Source of the DNA: Roseateles aquatilis
GTDB lineage: Bacteria > Pseudomonadota > Gammaproteobacteria > Burkholderiales > Burkholderiaceae_C
Assembly: GCF_002205645.1 (NCBI RefSeq)
Contig: NZ_NIOF01000007.1
Coordinates: 186,001 to 250,000 of the forward strand
DNA: 64,000 nt
Direction of reading: 5' to 3'
Part shown: positions 48,996 through 56,794 of the stretch, in pieces
How positions within the stretch are numbered: the first letter of the stretch is position 1
Layout of the letters: each line of letters starts with the position of its first letter
Program-made: the position numbers and the translations under genes
The notes under the pieces: generated by a model
What the model was told of the DNA's origin: nothing
Seen by the model: only the letters and a program-made list of their open reading frames with translations
Databases searched by the model: none

Positions 48996-49021
48996 CAGGC
49001 TCCGCGAGGAGCCTGTTTTTT
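48996..49021 (+). terminator. Intrinsic terminator after glutamate dehydrogenase
   Basis: Stem CAGGCTCC (48996-49003) with GGAGCCTG (49008-49015), loop GCGA, then TTTTTT. Confidence 0.92.
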
Positions 49022-49064
49022 CTTGCGCGCGACGGCTCTCGCCTGGCTGGGCCGCGAGGGGCCG

Positions 49065-49643
49065 TCAGTGGGTGATCTTCGTCCCGAGCACGGCCAGGAA
49101 CTGCGCGATCCAGGCCGGATGCGCGGGCCATGCCGGCGCGGTCACGAGCTTGCCGTCGGTGACCGCCTGGTCGACGGGAATGGCGGCGTAGCTGGCGCCG
49201 GCCAGTTCCACTTCCGCCGCGCAGGCCGGATAGGCCGACACCCGCTTGCCGCGGATGATCCCGGCCGCGGCCAGCAGCTGGGCGCCATGGCAGATGGCGG
49301 CGATGGGTTTGTCGGCCTGCGAGAAGTGCTGCACCAGCGGCAGCACGCCGGGCATCGTGCGCAGGTACTCGGGCGCGCGTCCGCCGGGGATCACCAGGCC
49401 GTCGTAGTCCTGCGCCTTGACCTCGTCGAAGGTGGCGTTGAGGGTGAAGCGATGGCCGGGCTTCTCCGAGTAGGTCTGGGCGCCCTCGAAGTCATGGATG
49501 GCCGTCAGGATGAAGTCGCCGGCCTTCTTGCCGGGACAGACGGCATCGACCTGGTGACCGACCGCCAGCAGCGCCTGGAAGGGCACCATCAGCTCGTAGT
49601 CCTCGACGTAATCGCCGGCCAGCAGCAGCAGTTTCTTGCCCAT
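49065..49643 (-). CDS. DJ-1/PfpI family protein
   Basis: A 192-residue cytoplasmic protein with the DJ-1/PfpI fold. The N-terminus is [21 protein letters not shown] with the conserved glutamate, and the nucleophile elbow is [16 protein letters not shown] with the cysteine. The segment [17 protein letters not shown] is typical of the YhbO/PfpI branch. Members include glyoxalases, amidases and stress proteins; the exact activity cannot be assigned. The ATG at 49643 has AGGAG upstream. It is convergent with glutamate dehydrogenase and follows the PAP2 gene on the same strand. Confidence 0.9.
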   Translation of the reverse strand: MGKKLLLLAGDYVEDYELMVPFQALLAVGHQVDAVCPGKKAGDFILTAIHDFEGAQTYSEKPGHRFTLNATFDEVKAQDYDGLVIPGGRAPEYLRTMPGVLPLVQHFSQADKPIAAICHGAQLLAAAGIIRGKRVSAYPACAAEVELAGASYAAIPVDQAVTDGKLVTAPAWPAHPAWIAQFLAVLGTKITH

Positions 49644-49715
49644 CTCGGATCTCCTGGGAATCGGGTTGGCGGAGCGCCGATTCTGCGGAGCGGGCAGGCT
49701 TGGGACCAGTCCCGG

Positions 49716-50486
49716 TCAGGAGACCGCGACGTCCGCGTGGGCAACCGGCGCGGCCGGGGTGACTGGCGGCTGAACGGGATCGGCGGCTGAGGGGCCTGCC
49801 GGCGCGACGCTCATGAACGGCGCCGCGGCCACGGCCAGCGTCCAGCAGATCCAGGCCGTCCACATCGTGTGGCTGGGATAGTGGGCGCCCCGCGCGAGCT
49901 GCGCGAACCCGTACAGGCAGCCCAGCATCATCACGCCCGTCAGCGCCGCCCGGGCCTGCCGGGGGTAGGCACGCCGGAGCATGAAGTAGAAGCTGAAGAA
50001 GGCGAAGGCCGAGCTCGCATGGCCGGACGGGAAGCAGTGCCCCGGTCCGCCGTCAAGCACGCCGAAGCTCCAGTGCGAGACGTAACGCGCGGTGCCGCCG
50101 AACTCCGCCAGGTCCCACGGGCAACTGGTCGTGCTGCCCTGCTTGATCATCGGGATCAGGAGCAGGCTGATCGTCGTCAGCGCCACCGCGCCCCAGCGCT
50201 CGCGGCGCGTCAGGCCCGGCCACAGCGGCCGCACGGCATTGACCAGCAGCACCACCGCCAGGCCCGTGGCGACCCAGCGCCCACCCACGTGCAGCACGCC
50301 CGAGGTCAGCCAGTACTCGCGCAGCGCGAAGCCGTCGACGCGGCCGAAGAGCCGCACCACCGCCAGATCCCAGCCGGCCAGGTCCCACAGCGCCAGCACG
50401 GCCAGCCCCAGCAGCGCGACCGCGATCGCGCGGCCGGTGCGCGGCAACGCGGTCAGGAAGGGCACGCCCCCGACGGGTGCCGGCAT
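49716..50486 (-). CDS. PAP2-family membrane phosphatase
   Basis: A 256-residue polytopic phosphatase. The three PAP2 motifs are visible: the lysine motif in IKQGSTTSCPWDLAEFGG, CFPSGHASSAF, and ARGAHYPSHTMWTAWI. The expected aspartate at the end of the third motif is replaced by a tryptophan-containing segment, as in some LpxE-like enzymes. It probably dephosphorylates a membrane lipid such as undecaprenyl pyrophosphate or lipid A. ATG 50486 is used; a GTG at 50537 (MKNHSLSD...) is an alternative with equally weak signals. It is divergent from a two-component system with four 11-bp boxes between them, so it is a likely target. Confidence 0.87.
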   Translation of the reverse strand: MPAPVGGVPFLTALPRTGRAIAVALLGLAVLALWDLAGWDLAVVRLFGRVDGFALREYWLTSGVLHVGGRWVATGLAVVLLVNAVRPLWPGLTRRERWGAVALTTISLLLIPMIKQGSTTSCPWDLAEFGGTARYVSHWSFGVLDGGPGHCFPSGHASSAFAFFSFYFMLRRAYPRQARAALTGVMMLGCLYGFAQLARGAHYPSHTMWTAWICWTLAVAAAPFMSVAPAGPSAADPVQPPVTPAAPVAHADVAVS

Positions 50487-50560
50487 CGCGGCGGCGTCCG
50501 GGCCGGCGGAAACATCGCTGAGGGAATGGTTTTTCACGGAGCGCAGTGGGCCCCCCAGGA

Positions 50561-50604
50561 CTGAAGTCCTCCTGAAGCGAACCTGAAGCCCGGCTGAAGA
50601 CGAG
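50561..50604. promoter_or_regulatory. Four CTGAAG direct repeats at exact 11-bp spacing
   Basis: CTGAAG starts at 50561, 50572, 50583 and 50594, each followed by five variable bases. The spacing and core resemble PmrA/QseB-type boxes (CTTAA-like hexamer with N5 spacers), with G in place of the third T. They lie between the divergent PAP2 and response-regulator genes, about 110 bases before the latter. Confidence 0.8.
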
Positions 50605-50714
50605 GGGGCGGGGTCGCTTTGCGTGACGGACCTCTCGTTCCGAGGTCGCGCGGCTGCTATCGTCTCCGCCGGAATTGCCTCACACGTCCGGCGCCACGAT
50701 CGCCGGGAAGCCTC

Positions 50715-51377
50715 ATGCGACTGCTGCTGCTGGAAGACGACGAACTGCTGGGCGAAGGCCTGCGCGACTATCTCCGCGCCGAGGGCCACACCGTCACCTG
50801 GGCCCGCCGGCTGTCGGAAGTGCTGCCACGCCAGCACGAGGAGTTCGACGCGCTGCTGGTGGACTGGCAACTGCCCGACGGCTCCGGCCTCGACTGGCTG
50901 CGCGGCCTGCGCCAGCGCGGCGTGTCGACGCCCGCGCTGATGCTGACCGCCCGCGATCTGCTCGCCGACCGGCTGCAAGGCCTGGACGGCGGCGCCGACG
51001 ACTACCTGGTCAAGCCCTTCGCGCCGGAGGAACTCGCCGCCCGGCTGCGCGCGGTCAGCCGCCGCCACGTCGGCGCCAGCAGCTCGCAGCGCCGCTATGG
51101 CGATGTCGGTCTCGATCTGGCCGCCAAGCGCGCCACGCGTGACGGCCATCCGGTCGAGCTGACCGCGCGCGAGTGGGCCGTGCTGGAAGCGCTGGCGCAG
51201 CGCGCCGGCCGGCTCTATCCGAAGCGCGAGCTGGAGTTGCAGGTGATCGGCGACGACGCCGAAGTGCAGAGCAACGCGCTGGAGGTGCACGTGTCCAGCC
51301 TGCGCCGCAAGCTGGGCCGCGAGCTGATCGAGACCGTCCGCGGCCTGGGCTACCGCCTCGGCCCGGAGGCCGCGTGA
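50715..51377 (+). CDS. OmpR/PhoB-family response regulator, QseB/PmrA-like
   Basis: A 220-residue regulator. The receiver domain (residues about 1-115) has MRLLLLEDDELLGEGL with the acidic pocket, the phospho-aspartate in LLVDWQLPDGSG, and the lysine in DDYLVKPFAPEEL. The C-terminal winged helix (about 125-215) includes PVELTAREWAVLEALAQRAG and VHVSSLRRKLG. ATG 50715 has GGGAAG upstream. It is translationally coupled to the sensor kinase (GTGA overlap). Four 11-bp boxes upstream suggest autoregulation and control of the PAP2 gene. The receiver wording is closest to the QseB/PmrA/TctD group. Confidence 0.92.
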   Translation: MRLLLLEDDELLGEGLRDYLRAEGHTVTWARRLSEVLPRQHEEFDALLVDWQLPDGSGLDWLRGLRQRGVSTPALMLTARDLLADRLQGLDGGADDYLVKPFAPEELAARLRAVSRRHVGASSSQRRYGDVGLDLAAKRATRDGHPVELTAREWAVLEALAQRAGRLYPKRELELQVIGDDAEVQSNALEVHVSSLRRKLGRELIETVRGLGYRLGPEAA

Positions 51378-52681
51378 GCAACGCGCCCGCGCGCCGCCCG
51401 TCGATCGCCGGCCGGCTGGCCCGGCAGCTGCTGCTGATCTCGATGTTCTGGGCGCTGCTGGCCGGCGTCTCGGTCTGGCTGGTGGTGCAGGAGGAAGTGG
51501 ACGAGCTGCTGGACGAGACGCTGCAGGCGTCCTCGCAGGTGCTGGGCCAGCTCCTGCGCCAGCGCCTGCCGATGCCCGCCGAGATCGCCGACAGCGATGA
51601 TCTCAGCACCCATTTCGCCTGGCAGCTCGTCGGGCCCGGCGGCACGCTGCTGCACCGCTCGCCGCTGGCGCCGGTCAAGCCCTGGCGGCTGCCGCCCGGC
51701 TTCAGCGACTGGGAGGATGACGGCACCGACGGCGACGACTGGCGCGTGCACGTCCGCCCGCTGCCCACCGCCGCCGGCCCCGGCTGGCTGATGGTGGCCC
51801 AGACCAGCGCCGAGCGGAAGGAGGTCCGCACCCGTGTCGGCCTGGCCAGCGCGTTCTCGGCGCTGCTGGTCGGCGGCTTGTGCATGGTGTGGCTGAACCG
51901 GCGCGCGCGCGACGAGCTCGCGCCCCTGGCTGACCTGACCGAGGCCCTCGCGCAGTACGACCCGCTCGACAGCCGCCAGTTGCTGCCCGAGCAGCAGCGG
52001 CGCGAGCTGGCGGCGATCCGCGCCGCGGTGCTGGACCTGGGCCAGCGGCTGGCGCAGCGCGTCGCCAACGAGCGCGCCTTCAGCGCCCACGCGGCGCATG
52101 CGCTGCGCACGCCGCTGGCCGGCATGGACGCGCAACTGGCGATGGCGCTGCGCGAGGCGCTGCCCGAGCAGCGCGCCCGCCTGCAGCGCACCCGCGAGGC
52201 CGGCGACCGGCTGCGCCGCGTCGTGACGGCGCTGCTGACGCTGTTCCGCACCGGCATGAGCCTGCAGTGGCAGCGGCTCGACCTGATCATGCTGCTGTCC
52301 CACCTGCCGCTGCCCGACGGCCTGATCCTCGACACGCCCGACCAGGCCTGGCTCGACGCCGACACGGATCTGCTCGCCGCCGCGCTGATCAACCTGCTGG
52401 ACAACGCCTGCCGTCACCGCGCCACGCAGCTCCGCCTGCGCGTCCATTCGCAGCCCGGCGGCGGCACGCTGCTGACCCTGACCGACAACGGCGAGGGCGT
52501 GGCGGAGTGGCAGCGCGTGGACCTCAACGACGCGCTGGAACGGCAGCAATACGAGGGTCGCATGGGACTGGGCCTGATGATGGCGGACCTCGTCGCCCGG
52601 GCCCATGGCGGCGGCCTGCGGCTGCCCGTCGTGGCCGAGGGCTTCGCGGTCGAATTGCGGCTCGGGCCGGCGCCGATCTGA
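51374..52681 (+). CDS. Sensor histidine kinase partner
   Basis: A 435-residue inner-membrane kinase. The first helix is at residues about 20-42 (LLLISMFWALLAGVSVWLV), a periplasmic sensor region spans about 43-155, and the second helix is near 158-178. The H-box (FSAHAAHALRTPLAGM) carries the phospho-histidine, the N-box is AALINLLDNACRH, and the G-boxes are DNGEGV and GLGLMM. The start is GTG at 51374, overlapping the regulator stop by four bases. The sensor region is acidic (DWEDDGTDGDDW), which in PmrB-like kinases is associated with cation sensing; here that is only a hint. Confidence 0.9.
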   Translation: MSNAPARRPSIAGRLARQLLLISMFWALLAGVSVWLVVQEEVDELLDETLQASSQVLGQLLRQRLPMPAEIADSDDLSTHFAWQLVGPGGTLLHRSPLAPVKPWRLPPGFSDWEDDGTDGDDWRVHVRPLPTAAGPGWLMVAQTSAERKEVRTRVGLASAFSALLVGGLCMVWLNRRARDELAPLADLTEALAQYDPLDSRQLLPEQQRRELAAIRAAVLDLGQRLAQRVANERAFSAHAAHALRTPLAGMDAQLAMALREALPEQRARLQRTREAGDRLRRVVTALLTLFRTGMSLQWQRLDLIMLLSHLPLPDGLILDTPDQAWLDADTDLLAAALINLLDNACRHRATQLRLRVHSQPGGGTLLTLTDNGEGVAEWQRVDLNDALERQQYEGRMGLGLMMADLVARAHGGGLRLPVVAEGFAVELRLGPAPI

Positions 52682-52766
52682 GCGCCGCGGGCGCTCGCGC
52701 GCCGTGGTCGGCGGGGTGGTCCCGCTCCGGTGCGCCGGAGTGCCGACGGCTACACTTTCGCCCTGT

Positions 52767-53756
52767 ATGACGACCCACGCCGCCCTCACCCATTCCCGCG
52801 CGCTCGACGTTGCGCGCCAGGCCTTGCAGGTCGAGGCCGAGGCGCTGCTCGCGCTGGGACCTCGCCTCGATGAATCCTTCGAGGACGTGATCCGGCTGAT
52901 CCTGTCCTGCGCCGGCCGCGTGGTCGTGATGGGCATGGGCAAGAGCGGCCACGTCGGCCGCAAGATCGCCGCGACGCTGGCGTCCACCGGCACCCCGGCC
53001 TTCTTCGTCCACCCGGGCGAGGCCAGCCATGGCGACCTCGGCATGGTCACGCCCGCCGACGTCGTGCTGGCGCTGTCCAACTCCGGCGAGAGCGACGAGC
53101 TCAACGCCATCATCCCGGTGCTCAAGCGCCTGGGCGTGAAGCTGATCGGCATGACCGGCGGCGCGACGTCGTCGCTGGCCCGTCACGCGGACTTCGTCCT
53201 CGACTCGCGCGTGGCGCAGGAGGCCTGCCCGTTGAACCTCGCCCCCACCGCGAGCACCACCGCGCAGATCGCGCTCGGCGACGCGCTGGCCGTGGCCCTG
53301 CTCGACGCGCGAGGATTCCGCGCGGAAGACTTCGCCCGCTCGCACCCCGGCGGCTCGCTCGGCCGCAAGCTGCTGACGCACGTGCGCGACCTGATGCGCG
53401 CCGGCGACGCGCTGCCGGTGATCGCGGCCGACCTGCCGCTGCTCGACATGATGCGGGTGATGTCCGACAAGGGCCTGGGCTGCGCGATCCTCGTCGAGGC
53501 CGACGGCCGGGTCGGCGGCATCTTCACCGACGGCGACCTGCGCCGCCTGATCGAGCGCGGCACCGATCTGCGCGGCCTGACCGCGCGTCAGGTGATGCAC
53601 CCCCACCCGCGCACCGTGCCCGCCGATGCGCTGGCCGTCGACGCGGCCGATCTGATGGAGTCGGCGCGCATCACGTTGGTCCTGGCCGTCGACGACGCAC
53701 AGCGTCTGCAAGGCGCGATCAGCATCAACGACCTGATGCGCGCGAAGGTGATCTGA
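52767..53756 (+). CDS. kdsD: D-arabinose 5-phosphate isomerase
   Basis: A 329-residue KpsF/GutQ-family enzyme converting ribulose 5-phosphate to arabinose 5-phosphate, the first step to Kdo. The SIS domain is at about residues 35-185 (RVVVMGMGKSGHVGRKIAATLASTGTPAFFVHP split, ASHGDLGMVTPADVVLALSNSGES). A pair of CBS domains follows from about 210 (MRAGDALPVI, FTDGDLRRLIERG). ATG 52767 is the family start. Its stop overlaps the kdsC start (TGATG), showing coupled translation of the Kdo genes. Confidence 0.95.
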   Translation: MTTHAALTHSRALDVARQALQVEAEALLALGPRLDESFEDVIRLILSCAGRVVVMGMGKSGHVGRKIAATLASTGTPAFFVHPGEASHGDLGMVTPADVVLALSNSGESDELNAIIPVLKRLGVKLIGMTGGATSSLARHADFVLDSRVAQEACPLNLAPTASTTAQIALGDALAVALLDARGFRAEDFARSHPGGSLGRKLLTHVRDLMRAGDALPVIAADLPLLDMMRVMSDKGLGCAILVEADGRVGGIFTDGDLRRLIERGTDLRGLTARQVMHPHPRTVPADALAVDAADLMESARITLVLAVDDAQRLQGAISINDLMRAKVI

Positions 53757-54373
53757 TGAGCGACTCTTCCTCGACTTCCCCCGTGGTCCGCGAGCTCCGC
53801 CCCGCGCTGCGTTTCCCGGCCGAGCTGCTGCTGAAGGCGCAAGGCCCGGCCCTGGGCCTGAAGGCGGCGATCTTCGATGTCGACGGCGTGCTGACCGACG
53901 GCCGCATCTACCTGAGCGAGCGCGGCGAGGACTTCAAGGCCTTCGCCACGCTGGACGGCCACGGCATGAAGCTGCTGGCGCAGGGCGGCATCGTGCCCAT
54001 CGTCATCACCGGTCGCGACTCCCCGGCCGTGCGCCGCCGCGTCGCCGACCTCGGCCTGCCGCACGCGGTCTACGGCGCGAAGAACAAGCTCGCCGCCGCG
54101 CAGCCGCTGCTGGACCAACTCGGCGTGAGTTGGGCGGAAGTCGCCGTCATCGGTGACGACTGGCCCGACCTGCCGCTCATGGTGCGCGCGGGCTTCGCCT
54201 GCGCGCCGGCCCAGGCGCATGCCGAGACCAAGGCCGCCGCGCACCACGTCACCGACGCGGCGGGCGGGCACGGCGCCGCGCGCGAGTTCTGCGACCTGCT
54301 GCTGATGGCCGCCGGCAAGTACGCCGAGCTGCTGCAAGGCCACCTCGAGACCCTGGACGGGGGTCACGCCTGA
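53756..54373 (+). CDS. kdsC: 3-deoxy-D-manno-octulosonate 8-phosphate phosphatase
   Basis: A 205-residue HAD-superfamily phosphatase that releases Kdo from Kdo 8-phosphate. The nucleophile motif is AIFDVDGVLTDGRIYLSE, motif II is VITGRDSPAVRRR, and the metal-binding C-terminal motif is VIGDDWPDLPLM. The length is slightly above the usual 180-190, due to an N-terminal extension of about 25 residues. It overlaps both neighbours by one base (TGATG), so kdsD, kdsC and lptC are co-translated. Confidence 0.95.
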   Translation: MSDSSSTSPVVRELRPALRFPAELLLKAQGPALGLKAAIFDVDGVLTDGRIYLSERGEDFKAFATLDGHGMKLLAQGGIVPIVITGRDSPAVRRRVADLGLPHAVYGAKNKLAAAQPLLDQLGVSWAEVAVIGDDWPDLPLMVRAGFACAPAQAHAETKAAAHHVTDAAGGHGAAREFCDLLLMAAGKYAELLQGHLETLDGGHA

Positions 54374-55080
54374 TGGCCGCGTTGGCTCCGCCGCCGACCG
54401 GACCTCGGCGCCGCGCGCCCCCGCTGTCGGGGCGCCTGCAATCGCTGCTTGCCAGCTACGTGCCGCTGCTGCTGATGGCGATGCTCGCGGCCTTCACCTG
54501 GTGGCTGATCAAGAACACGCCGCAGCTGGAAGCGCCCCGCGAGCGCGCCGCGCCGCGCCATGAGCCGGACTACCGGATGAACGGCTTCGAGCTGGAGCGC
54601 TTCAGCAGCGACGGCCGTCTGGAAGGCCGCGTGCTGGGCACCGAGATGCGGCACTACCCGGACAACGACACGCTGGAGATTGACGTGCCGCAGCTGCGCG
54701 CCTACGGCAAGCAGGGCGAGCTGCTGGTGGCCGACGCGCAACGCGGCCTCTCCAACGGCGACGGCAGCGAGGTCCAGTTGCTCGGCGACGTGAAGGTCAA
54801 GCGCTACCCGGGCGGCGACCCGAACGGCAGGCCCGATCTGGAGCTCTACGGCGAGTTCCTGCACGCGTTCGTGCCGCAGCAGAAGATCCGATCCCACCTG
54901 CCGGCGCGCGTCATCGGCATGGGCGGCGAGATGCAGGTGCGCAGCTTCGAGTACGACCAACTGACCGGTCAGCTGCACTTCAGCGGCGGCGGCCGCGCGA
55001 CCTTCAGCGCCAGGCCCGGCGCCCGTGCCGCGGTGCCCGCCAAGGCCGCATCGGCCGCCTCGCCCGCCCGCAAGCCATGA
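54373..55080 (+). CDS. lptC: LPS export ABC transporter periplasmic protein LptC
   Basis: A 235-residue bitopic protein. A proline/arginine-rich N-terminus is followed by one membrane helix (YVPLLLMAMLAAFTWWLI, about residues 29-46) and a periplasmic beta-jellyroll region (PDYRMNGFELERFSSDGRLEGRV; EMQVRSFEYDQLTGQLHFSGGGRATF). LptC passes LPS from LptBFG to LptA. It has an Ala/Pro-rich tail longer than in E. coli. The usual downstream lptA and lptB are absent here; a short-chain dehydrogenase follows instead, overlapping by four bases. Confidence 0.9.
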   Translation: MAALAPPPTGPRRRAPPLSGRLQSLLASYVPLLLMAMLAAFTWWLIKNTPQLEAPRERAAPRHEPDYRMNGFELERFSSDGRLEGRVLGTEMRHYPDNDTLEIDVPQLRAYGKQGELLVADAQRGLSNGDGSEVQLLGDVKVKRYPGGDPNGRPDLELYGEFLHAFVPQQKIRSHLPARVIGMGGEMQVRSFEYDQLTGQLHFSGGGRATFSARPGARAAVPAKAASAASPARKP

Positions 55081-55853
55081 GCCGTCTCGTCTACATCACC
55101 GGGGCGTCGAGCGGCATCGGTCAGGCGCTCGCGCTGCAGTACTACCGCGAGGGCTGGTCGCTGGCGCTGGTCGCGCGCCGCGCCGAGGAACTCGACGCCT
55201 GGGCCGTTCGGCAGCATCTGGAGCCGTCGCGCTGGCGCGTCTACCGCGCCGACGTCAGCGACATCGAGGCGATCGCGGCCACCGGCCGTCGCTGCATCGC
55301 CGAGCAGGGCCTGCCCGACGTCGTCATCGCCAATGCCGGCATCAGCATCGGCATGGACACGGCGATCTATGAGGACCTGGCGGTGATGCAGCGCCTCTAC
55401 GCGACCAACAACATCGGCCTGGCCGCGACCTTCCACCCGTTCGTGACGCCGATGCGCGAGCGCCGCAGCGGGACGCTGGTGGGCATCGCCAGCGTCGCAG
55501 GCATCCGCGGCCTGCCGGGGCATGGGGCCTACTGCTCCAGCAAGGCGGCGGTCTTCAGTTATTGCGAGAGCCTGCGCGGCGAATGCCGGCCCGATGGCGT
55601 CCAGGTCGTGACCATCGCCCCGGGCTACGTGGACACGCCGCTGACGCGCGAGAACCGCTACAGCATGCCATTCCTGATGCAGCCGGAAGACTTCGCGCGC
55701 AAGGCGTTCGAGGCGATCTCCGCGGGGGCACGGGTGCGCTTCATCCCATGGCAGATGGGCGTGGTCGCCCGCGTGATGCGGCTGCTGCCGGGCGCCGTCT
55801 TCGATCGCTTGCTGGCCGGCCGGCCGCGCAAGCACCGCCAGGGCGAGTCCTGA
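55077..55853 (+). CDS. Short-chain dehydrogenase/reductase
   Basis: A 258-residue SDR enzyme. The NAD(P)-binding motif is YITGASSGIGQALALQYY, the NAG motif is VVIANAGISIGMD, and the catalytic Ser and Tyr-x3-Lys are in GIASVAGIRGLPGHGAYCSSKAA. The substrate is unknown. Its ATG overlaps the lptC stop (ATGA), so it is in the Kdo/LPS operon and may modify a lipid or sugar precursor, although that is inference. The operon ends here at a strong hairpin. Confidence 0.9.
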   Translation: MSRLVYITGASSGIGQALALQYYREGWSLALVARRAEELDAWAVRQHLEPSRWRVYRADVSDIEAIAATGRRCIAEQGLPDVVIANAGISIGMDTAIYEDLAVMQRLYATNNIGLAATFHPFVTPMRERRSGTLVGIASVAGIRGLPGHGAYCSSKAAVFSYCESLRGECRPDGVQVVTIAPGYVDTPLTRENRYSMPFLMQPEDFARKAFEAISAGARVRFIPWQMGVVARVMRLLPGAVFDRLLAGRPRKHRQGES

Positions 55854-55924
55854 CGCCAGGCGGGATCGGCCGGCGCGACCGGCCGTCATGACGCCGCGGG
55901 CAACGCGTCCGCAGCCCAAAGAGA

Positions 55925-55948
55925 AAGGGCGCTCCGAGGAGCGCCCTT
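55925..55948. terminator. Bidirectional terminator between the SDR and RRM genes
   Basis: Stem AAGGGCGCTC (55925-55934) with GAGCGCCCTT (55939-55948), loop CGAG. It is flanked by GTCATTT on the plus side and CTTTCTCTTT on the minus side, between convergent genes. Confidence 0.8.
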
Positions 55949-55970
55949 GTCATTTCGGGGTCAGGCCCGA

Positions 55971-56462
55971 TCAGTAGCCGCCACGGCCACCGCCGTAACC
56001 ACCACCGCCGCCGCTGCCGCCGTAGCCGCCACGGCTACCGCCGCCGCCGCCGCCACCGCCGTAGCCGCCGCGGCTACCGCCGCCGCCGCCACCACCACCG
56101 TAGCCGCCGCCACCGCCGCCACCACCGTAGCCGCCACGGCTACCGCCGCCGCCGCCACCGAAGCCGCCACGGCTACCGCCGCCGCCGAAACCACCACCGC
56201 CGCCCGGGCGATCTTCACGCGGACGAGCCACGTTCACGACGATCGCGCGGCCTTCCAGCGCTTGGCCGTTCATGCCGTTGATGGCAGCTTGCGCTTCATC
56301 GTCGGATGCCATTTCCACGAAGCCGAAGCCCTTGGAACGACCGGTCTCGCGATCCATCATGACCTTCGCGGACGTGACGGTGCCGAATTGCGAGAATGCC
56401 TCCTGGAGCGACTCATCGCGCACGCTGTAAGCGAGGTTGCCCACGTATAACTTGTTTCCCAT
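55971..56462 (-). CDS. Glycine-rich RRM RNA-binding protein
   Basis: A 163-residue protein. Residues 1-82 form one RNA-recognition motif, with RNP2 KLYVGNLAYSV and RNP1 RSKGFGFVEM. Residues about 85-163 are almost entirely glycine with arginine, serine, tyrosine and phenylalanine, as GGGGSRGGYGG-type repeats. This matches bacterial cold-inducible glycine-rich RNA-binding proteins, common in Burkholderiales and Cyanobacteria. It probably acts as an RNA chaperone in the cytoplasm. The tail is the kind of low-complexity sequence that can phase-separate. A possible promoter lies about 90 bases upstream, leaving a long leader suited to temperature control. Confidence 0.94.
   Translation of the reverse strand: MGNKLYVGNLAYSVRDESLQEAFSQFGTVTSAKVMMDRETGRSKGFGFVEMASDDEAQAAINGMNGQALEGRAIVVNVARPREDRPGGGGGFGGGGSRGGFGGGGGGSRGGYGGGGGGGGYGGGGGGGGSRGGYGGGGGGGGSRGGYGGSGGGGGYGGGRGGY
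55977..56215 (-). repeat. Degenerate tandem repeats coding for the glycine-rich tail
   Basis: Repeats built on GGN codons with interspersed TAC and CGT encode GGSRGGYGG-like units. The DNA is low-complexity and prone to length variation, but the frame is intact. Confidence 0.8.
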
Positions 56463-56794
56463 GGGGAAGCCCTTTCAAAACCAAATAACCCAATGTGCTG
56501 CTTCAACCCATCGTGAACCACTCATACGAAGGCGCTGCATTCAGGCAATCCGATTATGTGTGACGGGATTGGCGGTTCGCAACGCGTCAAGCCGGCTGTT
56601 GTTTTTCAGCTTCTGCGCACAAACCCCGAGCAGTCGCCAGAGGCGTTGAACAGCCGGCGCCTCCGGCTCAGTGATATGGCAAAACCTGCTCCCGACCCCC
56701 ACCCGCCGGCGCTCGGTGTTTTCCACTATCCGGATGTACCCGGAGCTCCTTCCACCCATCGGAGGGCCCCGGAACGTCACCGAAAGCCCGCTCC
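56463..56794. other. Divergent intergenic region between the RRM and BtuF-like genes
   Basis: About 330 non-coding bases. On the minus strand a TTGCGA (56577-56582) and CATAAT (56553-56558) pair with 18 bases between is a plausible sigma-70 promoter for the RRM gene, giving a leader of about 85 bases. The right half holds the promoter of the btuF-like/cre operon, which I cannot place. No small gene is supported. Confidence 0.45.

Noticed and set aside
55977-56215. CRISPR-like regular repeats
   Set aside because: The repeats are in frame and code for the glycine-rich tail of an RRM protein. There are no spacers and no cas genes.
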